From: Porcipelethomonas sp964621265
GTDB lineage: Bacteria > Bacillota > Clostridia > Oscillospirales > Ruminococcaceae
Length of the DNA stretch: 64,000 nt
Reading direction: 5' to 3'
Assembly (NCBI GenBank): GCA_964621265.1
Contig: CAZULQ010000002.1
Location: 1-64,000 of the forward strand
Shown in pieces: positions 58,508 through 64,000 of the stretch (position 1 is the stretch's first letter; the number at the start of each line of letters is the position of its first letter). The translations under genes and the position numbers were made by a program. The notes below the pieces were generated by a model, which was given only the letters and a program-made list of their open reading frames with translations, was not told where the DNA came from and ran no database searches.

Positions 58508-59368
58508 TTATTTTTCAGTATTGTCCTTTCCGACCGTCTTTATGCGCATTGATATATCAAAGCATGTTACGGAATGAGTGAGTGCGCCGAGAGAAATGAT
58601 GTCAACGCCTGTCTGCGCCTTGCTTCTGATATTTTCGGCTGTAACATTGCCCGAAGCCTCTAAAAGTGCACGTCCTGCTGTTATTTCAACAGCCTTTTTC
58701 ATTTCGTCATCTGTCATATTATCGAGCATGATAACCTCGCACTTATTTGCAAGTGCTTCCTCAAGCTCTTCTAAGTTTCTGACTTCAACCTCGATTTTGA
58801 GCATATGACCCGCTTTTTTTCTGAGCGCTGTAACAGCGCCTGTAATTGAGCCGTATGCGTCAATGTGGTTGTCCTTGAGCATTGCGCCGTCTGAAAGGTT
58901 AAAGCGGTGGTTCTTTCCGCCGCCGACTGTAACAGCGTATTTCTGAAGCGCTCTCATACCAGGAAGAGTCTTTCTTGTATCGGCAATGGAAGCGTTTGTG
59001 CCCTCAACAAGCTTTACGCACTTGTTTGTTGCTGTCGCAATGCCTGAAAGGTGCTGGATAAGGTTTAAGGCTGTACGCTCGCCCTTTAAGAGTGTTTTTG
59101 TACTTCCTCTGAAAAATGCGATATAATCGCCTTTTTTTACCTCAGCGCCGTCCTTTAAGAGGATTTCCTTTTCAACGTCTCCGCCTGCAAGGTCGAAAAC
59201 TCTTGCGGCAATGTCAATTCCGCAGAGAACACCGCTGTCCTTGGCGATGAAATATGCCTCGCTTGTGTGACCGTCCGGAATAAGATTATCGGTTGTAACG
59301 TCGATATAGTTAATATCCTCGGAAAGAGCCGTATTGATAATATTGTCTATATAAACCTGTGTAAGCAT
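58508..59368 (-). CDS. nadC: Quinolinate phosphoribosyltransferase (decarboxylating)
   Basis: The enzyme makes nicotinate mononucleotide from quinolinate and PRPP, with loss of CO2. Its 286 residues fit. Blocks are GERTALNLIQHLSGIATATN, ADTRKTLPGMRALQKYAVTVGGGKNHRFNLSDGAMLKDNHI and the EVEVRNLEELEEAL to VIMLDNM strand, then LEASGNV and DIISLGALTHS at the end. It follows nadB by 10 bases. No nadA is visible on either side. Confidence 0.96.
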   Translation of the reverse strand: MLTQVYIDNIINTALSEDINYIDVTTDNLIPDGHTSEAYFIAKDSGVLCGIDIAARVFDLAGGDVEKEILLKDGAEVKKGDYIAFFRGSTKTLLKGERTALNLIQHLSGIATATNKCVKLVEGTNASIADTRKTLPGMRALQKYAVTVGGGKNHRFNLSDGAMLKDNHIDAYGSITGAVTALRKKAGHMLKIEVEVRNLEELEEALANKCEVIMLDNMTDDEMKKAVEITAGRALLEASGNVTAENIRSKAQTGVDIISLGALTHSVTCFDISMRIKTVGKDNTEK

Positions 59369-59378
59369 AATTTTTCTC

Positions 59379-60830
59379 CTAAATAACTTCCTTTAAAATA
59401 AGATATGCAACAGTAGCAAGCGATTTTGCCTCGATATAGTCAGGATTTACGATAAAGTTACCGCTGCTGAGCTCACGCTTTATTTCCTTGACTCTCTCAA
59501 AGCCCTCAACTGCCGCTTTTTTATCAGGGATTACAAAATAACTGCTCTGCATGATTCTGCGGATTTCCGTTCGCAGTCCCTGTGGAATCGGAACGGCATC
59601 TTCGTTTTCTTCAAAGACGTAATCCTCAAATTCCTGAGTAACGCTGTCCTTTTTCTTGGCAATATCCTCAGCCGCAAGACGTGAGAAAACAAGCGCTTCA
59701 AGAAGTGAATTACTTGCAAGTCTGTTATTGCCGTGAACACCTGTATGTGAGCACTCACCTGCCGCATAGAGATTTTCTATGCCCGTTCTTGCCTGACTGT
59801 CAACATTGATTCCGCCCATGAGATAGTGCTGACACGGGAAAACAGGAATTCTGTCACGGGTTAAGTCATAGCCCTGTTCAAGCAGATTGCTGTAAATCAT
59901 AGGGAAACGGTTTTTGAGGAATTCCGAATCCTTTTCAGTAATATCAAGATAGAAGTCAGATGACTCCTGTTTTCTGCTTTCAAGCACAATTGCATGGGAA
60001 ACGACATCTCTCGGCGCAAGCTCAAGTCTGTCGTCATAATTATGCATAAAGCGCTCGCCGTCCTTATTGAGAAGATATGCCCCCTCGCCTCTGACAGCCT
60101 CGGAAATCAGAAAGCACTCTCTTGTCTGACGGTTGTTGAATGCTGTCGGGTGGAACTGAACAAAGCTTAAATTCTTGATTTCAGCTCCCATTTCGTATGC
60201 AAAGGTAATTCCGTCGCCTGTTGCAATGGCTGAATTTGTGGTATACTCATAAACTCGTCCGATACCACCTGTTGCAAGCATCATGAAATGGCTGTTGAAC
60301 GACTGTCTTTTTCCGTCCTTCCATGTATCAGCAGAAAAACCCGTTGATGTTTTCTTTACAGCGGAAAGATATGTATTCTCCATAATGTCAACATTCGGGA
60401 GAGTTTTCACCTTTTCGATAAGTCTGGTCACGATTTCAAGACCTGTTGCGTCCTTGTGGTGAAAAATTCTGTGACGGCAGTGACCGCCTTCGAGAGTTCT
60501 GTGAAGCTCGCCGTCAGGAGTTCTGTCGAAATCCACACCAAGGTCAAGAAGCGCCTGAATATCAGTTGCCGCCTCTGAAACGAGAATATGAACAGTTTCT
60601 GTATTATTCTTAAAGCCGCCTGCAATCATAGTGTCGTTCTGGTGAAGCTGAATATTGTCCCCCGGCGAATTATAGACACCCGCAATGCCGCCCTGGGCAA
60701 GTGCCGAATTACAAAGCGTCAGCTCTCTTTTTGAAAGGATAAGTATTTTCATGTCAGACGGAAGATTCAAAGCAGTGTAAAGCCCCGCAGTACCGCTTCC
60801 GGCAATAATAATATCATAATTTTTAAGCAT
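59379..60830 (-). CDS. nadB: L-aspartate oxidase
   Basis: This flavoenzyme oxidises aspartate to iminosuccinate for NAD synthesis; in anaerobes fumarate can serve as acceptor. The N-terminal FAD fold reads DIIIAGSGTAGLYTALNL. SALAQGGIAGV-like NSALAQGGIAGVY, EGGHCRHRIFHHKDATG, FVQFHPTAF, GVHGNNRLASNSLLEALVFS and the C-terminal helical domain are present. The length is 483 from the ATG at 60830, which follows TGGAG; the frame opens four codons earlier. NadA, needed for the next step, is missing locally. Confidence 0.95.
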   Translation of the reverse strand: MLKNYDIIIAGSGTAGLYTALNLPSDMKILILSKRELTLCNSALAQGGIAGVYNSPGDNIQLHQNDTMIAGGFKNNTETVHILVSEAATDIQALLDLGVDFDRTPDGELHRTLEGGHCRHRIFHHKDATGLEIVTRLIEKVKTLPNVDIMENTYLSAVKKTSTGFSADTWKDGKRQSFNSHFMMLATGGIGRVYEYTTNSAIATGDGITFAYEMGAEIKNLSFVQFHPTAFNNRQTRECFLISEAVRGEGAYLLNKDGERFMHNYDDRLELAPRDVVSHAIVLESRKQESSDFYLDITEKDSEFLKNRFPMIYSNLLEQGYDLTRDRIPVFPCQHYLMGGINVDSQARTGIENLYAAGECSHTGVHGNNRLASNSLLEALVFSRLAAEDIAKKKDSVTQEFEDYVFEENEDAVPIPQGLRTEIRRIMQSSYFVIPDKKAAVEGFERVKEIKRELSSGNFIVNPDYIEAKSLATVAYLILKEVI

Positions 60831-60891
60831 CGTTTTCTCCATTCAGCCGCCCGGAAAAATGCGGCAATCCGATGATTTGTTAAAGTCCGTA

Positions 60892-60905
60892 AGACGTAAT
60901 CGTCT
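60892..60905. promoter_or_regulatory. Palindrome in the nadB leader
   Basis: AGACG, TAAT, CGTCT is a 14-bp dyad about 12 bases downstream of the predicted nadB start of transcription. It may be an operator for a NAD-pathway repressor. It does not match a motif that I can name. Confidence 0.4.
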
Positions 60906-60923
60906 CTAACTAATACTTATTTT

Positions 60924-60952
60924 ATTATACCATTATTGAAAAATAATGTCAC
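60924..60952 (-). promoter_or_regulatory. Sigma-A promoter of the nadB-nadC operon
   Basis: On the minus strand GTGACA (60952-60947), a 17-bp spacer and TATAAT (60929-60924). Confidence 0.7.
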
Positions 60953-61016
60953 TATGTATTTTAACTAAATTTTTTCAAGTTTCTTATCATATAAACAACA
61001 CTTATTTCCTGTACCA

Positions 61017-61045
61017 TTGACAAATGAATTATTTTAATGCATAAT
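61017..61045 (+). promoter_or_regulatory. Sigma-A promoter of the GH5 lipoprotein gene
   Basis: TTGACA (61017-61022), a 17-bp spacer and CATAAT (61040-61045). Confidence 0.6.
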
Positions 61046-61088
61046 TATAGTAAGTGTTACAGATGTGACACAGGAGGGAGATATATTA

Positions 61089-62912
61089 ATGTTCAAGAAA
61101 AGGCTTATTTTATGTATGCTTTCGTCACTTATCGCATGCGCACCGCTTTATGGCTGCAGCGATGACGGAAGCGGTTCACAGAAGGAAGAAACGTCCGTGA
61201 CAGACGCAGCAGATTCATCTGCTGACAGTACTGAAAAAGAAGAAGCAACCGAAGAAAGCAAGGCGGACAGCAATGACGCACCGCAGGGCGATGCATCGCT
61301 TGACATCACGCTCACAGCAGGCAACAGCTGGGAGACAAACGGCGAAGCGTTCACTGATTTTCAGGCAAGCGTCAAGGCTTCAGGAAATGTCAGCGACTGG
61401 ACAGCGACAATTCCGCTTAAATCAGATGTTGAAATCATAAGCAGCTGGGGCGGAACCTTTGCAGTTGAAAACAGCACTATTATAGTAGTACCTGAAGATT
61501 ACAACAAGGCACTTCAGTCGGGCAACGAAGCAACATTTGGTTTCCAGATAAAGGGTGCGTCTGACGCCGTTGATACAAACGCAGTTTCATGCAGCGGTAC
61601 GGCAGGCAGCACTCAGCAGTCACAGGCGCAGAATAACAGCAGCAGCCAGAGCGGCAGTACAGGCGGCGAGGCGATTGTAAATACAGGTGCAAAGGATGTG
61701 CCTGCACCGACAACTGACGACTGGCTTTCTGTAAAGGGCAACAAGATTGTTGATTCAGAGGGCAAGGAAGTGTGGCTGACAGGCTGTAACTGGTTCGGCT
61801 ACAACACAGGCACAAACTGCTTTGACGGCCTGTGGGCATGTGACCTCAACTCCTCTCTTGCGAGTATTGCAGACCATGGCTTCAATCTGCTCCGTATTCC
61901 GATTTCAACAGAACTTATAAACAACTGGGCTGACGGACAGTATCCCGAAGCCAACTACAACAATGCCACAAACTATTACCTTGAAGGCATGAACAGCCTT
62001 GAGATTTTTGATTATGTTGTAGGGCAGTGCAGAGCAAACGGCATTAAAATCATGGTTGACATTCATTGCGCCGTAACGGATTCAATGGGTCACATGAAAC
62101 CGCTCTGGACAGACGGCGATATTTCAGAACAGGATTATTTAGACGGTCTTTCATGGATGGCGGACAGATACAAAAACGATGACACCATCATAGCATACGA
62201 CCTCAAAAATGAGCCACACGGCAAGCACAACGAATCCCCGAGAGCAAAATGGGACGATTCAAAGGACGCCGACAACTGGAAATACGTTGCTGAAAAGGCG
62301 GCAGACGCCGTTCTTTCAAAAAATGAAAATGCACTTGTAATGGTTGAGGGCATTGAAATTTATCCTAAGGACATCAAGAAAAACGGCGATTTCGCTTCAC
62401 AGAACGAGGACGATTATTTCTACAACTGGTGGGGCGGAAACCTGAGAGGCGTTGCGGACAATCCGCTTGACCTCGGCAAGCATCAGGATAAGCTTGTTTA
62501 TTCACCTCACGATTACGGCCCTGCTGTTTATGAACAGCCATGGTTTGAGGGCGGCTATACTTTCGATTCGCTCTATGAGGACTGCTGGTATGACAACTGG
62601 TTCTATATCCAGAAAAAGAACATTGCGCCGCTGTTAATCGGCGAATGGGGCGGATATATGACAGAACCGAACCTCACATGGATGACATATCTGCGTCAGC
62701 TTATCTCCGAAAACAAGATTAACCACACATTCTGGTGCTTCAACGCCAACTCGGGTGATACAGGCGGTCTTGTAAAGGACGATTTCATGACATGGGATAC
62801 TGAAAAGTACGAGTTTGTAAAGGAAGTTTTATGGCAGAAGGACGGAAAGTTTGTCGGCCTTGACCATGAAATCCCGCTCGGCGAAAACGGTATTACACTC
62901 AGTGATTATTAA
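61089..62912 (+). CDS. Surface lipoprotein GH5 glucanase with N-terminal CBM2-like module
   Basis: The 607-residue protein has a lipobox (LYGC, Cys near 23) after a signal. A Ser/Glu/Asp-rich linker follows (about 25-70), then a beta-rich module of about 100 residues (70-170, with Trp in SWETN, DWTAT and SWGGTF) that resembles CBM2. A Gln/Ser/Asn linker leads to the GH5 barrel (about 220-590). Catalytic residues are Glu 375 in YDLKNEPHG and Glu 519 in LIGEWGG; NLLRIPIS, MVDIHC and VYSPHDYG are also typical. It should cut cellulose or related beta-1,4-glucans at the cell surface. It has no dockerin. The start at 61089 follows GGAGGGAG. Confidence 0.92.
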   Translation: MFKKRLILCMLSSLIACAPLYGCSDDGSGSQKEETSVTDAADSSADSTEKEEATEESKADSNDAPQGDASLDITLTAGNSWETNGEAFTDFQASVKASGNVSDWTATIPLKSDVEIISSWGGTFAVENSTIIVVPEDYNKALQSGNEATFGFQIKGASDAVDTNAVSCSGTAGSTQQSQAQNNSSSQSGSTGGEAIVNTGAKDVPAPTTDDWLSVKGNKIVDSEGKEVWLTGCNWFGYNTGTNCFDGLWACDLNSSLASIADHGFNLLRIPISTELINNWADGQYPEANYNNATNYYLEGMNSLEIFDYVVGQCRANGIKIMVDIHCAVTDSMGHMKPLWTDGDISEQDYLDGLSWMADRYKNDDTIIAYDLKNEPHGKHNESPRAKWDDSKDADNWKYVAEKAADAVLSKNENALVMVEGIEIYPKDIKKNGDFASQNEDDYFYNWWGGNLRGVADNPLDLGKHQDKLVYSPHDYGPAVYEQPWFEGGYTFDSLYEDCWYDNWFYIQKKNIAPLLIGEWGGYMTEPNLTWMTYLRQLISENKINHTFWCFNANSGDTGGLVKDDFMTWDTEKYEFVKEVLWQKDGKFVGLDHEIPLGENGITLSDY

Positions 62913-62929
62913 TACAATATCAAATGAAA

Positions 62930-62960
62930 AACCCACCTGCTTTGTGCAGGTGGGTTCGGT
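62930..62960. terminator. Bidirectional terminator after the GH5 gene
   Basis: A perfect 11-bp AACCCACCTGC/GCAGGTGGGTT stem with a TTTGT loop lies between the convergent genes. Confidence 0.9.
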
Positions 62961-64000
62961 TTATTCATATAAGTAAACGTCTTTCATTGTGCTGTATCGG
63001 CTCTGTTCAAATTCACAAAGGTCAGTCTGTTCAAATGTTTCAGCGTTTGCTGAGATGAACATATCGCCTGACAGCGCATAGAGATAACCGTCGATATAAA
63101 CAGCTCTTCTGAATGATTCTGCCACAATATCATCGTCATAGTAGTTTTTATACATACTTCCAAGCGGCTGGAATCCGCCGTTTTCAAAGGAGTAGAACTC
63201 ATATGAGCATTTTGTTTCGGCTTTGTATGTTGCGGAATCATAATTCCATGCATCGAGTGGGAAACCGATAATATTTCTCTCAGGGTCGATGTAGAGTGCC
63301 TTGCGGTCGCCGATGCCCTCTGACGTATAGGACAGCATGCTGTCCCAGCCTGCTGAAATAGAAATTGTATCGAGTGCCTTAAGATTTTCTGGGTCGCTGT
63401 TGTCAAACATTGTGAGCTTGACGCCTGTTTCCCAGCCATTTTCATCAGCCTCTGCACCAAATCCGACAAGAAGTCCGTCACTCCATGTCTGCATGTATGA
63501 GCTGTAGCCCGAAATCTTGAATTCATCGAGAATTACAGGATTTTCAGGATTGCTTAAATCAATCGCATAAAGCGGGTCTGTCTGCATAAATGTTACGACA
63601 TACGCCATATCGCCGTTGAAATTCACCGACCTTATTGTCTCGTCAATTCCAAAATCGTCAACACTTCCGACAACCTTCATGTCCATGTCAAGAATGTAAA
63701 GGCAGTTGTTGTAGGTATTACTGCTGACATCCCATTCAGCCCATTCATCGTAACTTTCTGCCCAGCGGTCAATTGTTGTCGCAACACGAAGATAGCCGTT
63801 ATGCTCGCTGAGTGAGAACTGGTCATTGACATAGCCGTCAACTGTTCCTGCCGCCACAGGCATAACCTTTTCGCCTGTAATATCAAAGCGTGTTATTTCA
63901 GTATCGGAATATCCGCTTGCGATGTAAAGATTATTTTCTGTACAGTAAACAGTACATATTCCGCCGCTTATAATCTGTGTGTCTGTAACGCTTATTTCAT
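62961..64000 (-). CDS. Secreted beta-propeller-domain protein (5' end outside window)
   Basis: The frame is open to the window edge, so only the last 346 residues or so are seen. Repeated blocks of about 50 residues (NNLYIASGYSDTEITRFDI, GDMAYVVTFMQTDPLYAIDLSNPENPVILDEFKISGYSSYMQTW and AVYIDGYLYALSGDMF) match the C-terminal beta-propeller family PF09826 of secreted clostridial and archaeal proteins. The function is unknown; a binding or scaffold role is usual for propellers. The signal peptide, if any, lies upstream of this window. Confidence 0.8.
   Translation of the reverse strand, partial: EISVTDTQIISGGICTVYCTENNLYIASGYSDTEITRFDITGEKVMPVAAGTVDGYVNDQFSLSEHNGYLRVATTIDRWAESYDEWAEWDVSSNTYNNCLYILDMDMKVVGSVDDFGIDETIRSVNFNGDMAYVVTFMQTDPLYAIDLSNPENPVILDEFKISGYSSYMQTWSDGLLVGFGAEADENGWETGVKLTMFDNSDPENLKALDTISISAGWDSMLSYTSEGIGDRKALYIDPERNIIGFPLDAWNYDSATYKAETKCSYEFYSFENGGFQPLGSMYKNYYDDDIVAESFRRAVYIDGYLYALSGDMFISANAETFEQTDLCEFEQSRYSTMKDVYLYE

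Noticed and set aside
1..64000. tRNA, rRNA, insertion sequence or origin of replication
   Set aside because: I scanned the intergenic stretches for cloverleaf-like GGTTC blocks, transposase motifs and DnaA-box clusters and saw none that I could defend.

Overview
The window looks like chromosome of a cellulolytic, anaerobic clostridial bacterium, most likely a Ruminococcus or close relative. The signs are dockerin-bearing secreted proteins, a CBM22-GH10-dockerin xylanase, a lipoprotein GH5 glucanase, GTP-type PEP carboxykinase, AdhE under a Rex site, an [FeFe]-hydrogenase maturase (HydE), diaminopimelate dehydrogenase, AGGAGG-type ribosome sites and many TTGACA-17-TATAAT promoters. The genus is inferred from gene content only. 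I found no rRNA, tRNA, CRISPR array or intact transposase.

Layout. 0-2 kb: an XRE regulator abuts the 3' end of a guaA that encodes only the ATP-pyrophosphatase half of GMP synthase; this may be the edge of an integrated element. 2-9.3 kb: a membrane protein, a GH25 muramidase, a PRTase-like protein, a DUF3783-like protein, an AGCS symporter, a 46-residue lipoprotein and pckG. 9.3-13.5 kb: a palindromic repeat and the malQ-glgP glycogen operon. 13.6-19 kb: a small membrane protein, two tandem leucine-rich-repeat dockerin proteins, purA and tsaD. 19-23.5 kb (minus): tcdA, hydE, rodA and a ComM/YifB ATPase. 23.5-28.3 kb: a small XRE island with tandem operator-like repeats, then minus-strand genes for an RHH protein, an SPFH protein and a three-gene operon of cytosolic-looking peptidoglycan-binding proteins, one with a SpoIID-like domain.

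28.5-41 kb: the xylanase, lysC, two tandem paralogous lipoproteins, a candidate small RNA, a GT39-like membrane protein, a Fur-family regulator, and an unusual run of glycosyltransferase, dockerin-CAP protein and coaX. 41-51 kb is a sensing and export region: an ABC-2 exporter (ATPase plus two permeases) divergent from a NarL-type two-component system, as in linearmycin-resistance loci, followed by an OmpR-type two-component system divergent from a 1002-residue ABC ATPase/FtsX fusion. 51-56 kb: adhE with a perfect Rex box, then a GntR-ABC operon. 56-64 kb: ddh, nadB-nadC with an AI-2E-family protein, the GH5 lipoprotein and a truncated beta-propeller protein.

The most unusual signals are regulatory. 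The divergent promoters at 47.9 kb each carry three 7-bp direct repeats (consensus NTTGAGA, 11-bp period) ending exactly 9 bp before a TATAAT box. The same architecture, with TTTAAGA repeats, stands 12.6 kb away in front of a roughly 110-nt transcription unit with a C-rich segment and a strong terminator. That unit may be a small RNA of the same envelope-stress regulon. A second signal is a pair of related hairpin repeats at 23.6 and 33.4 kb.
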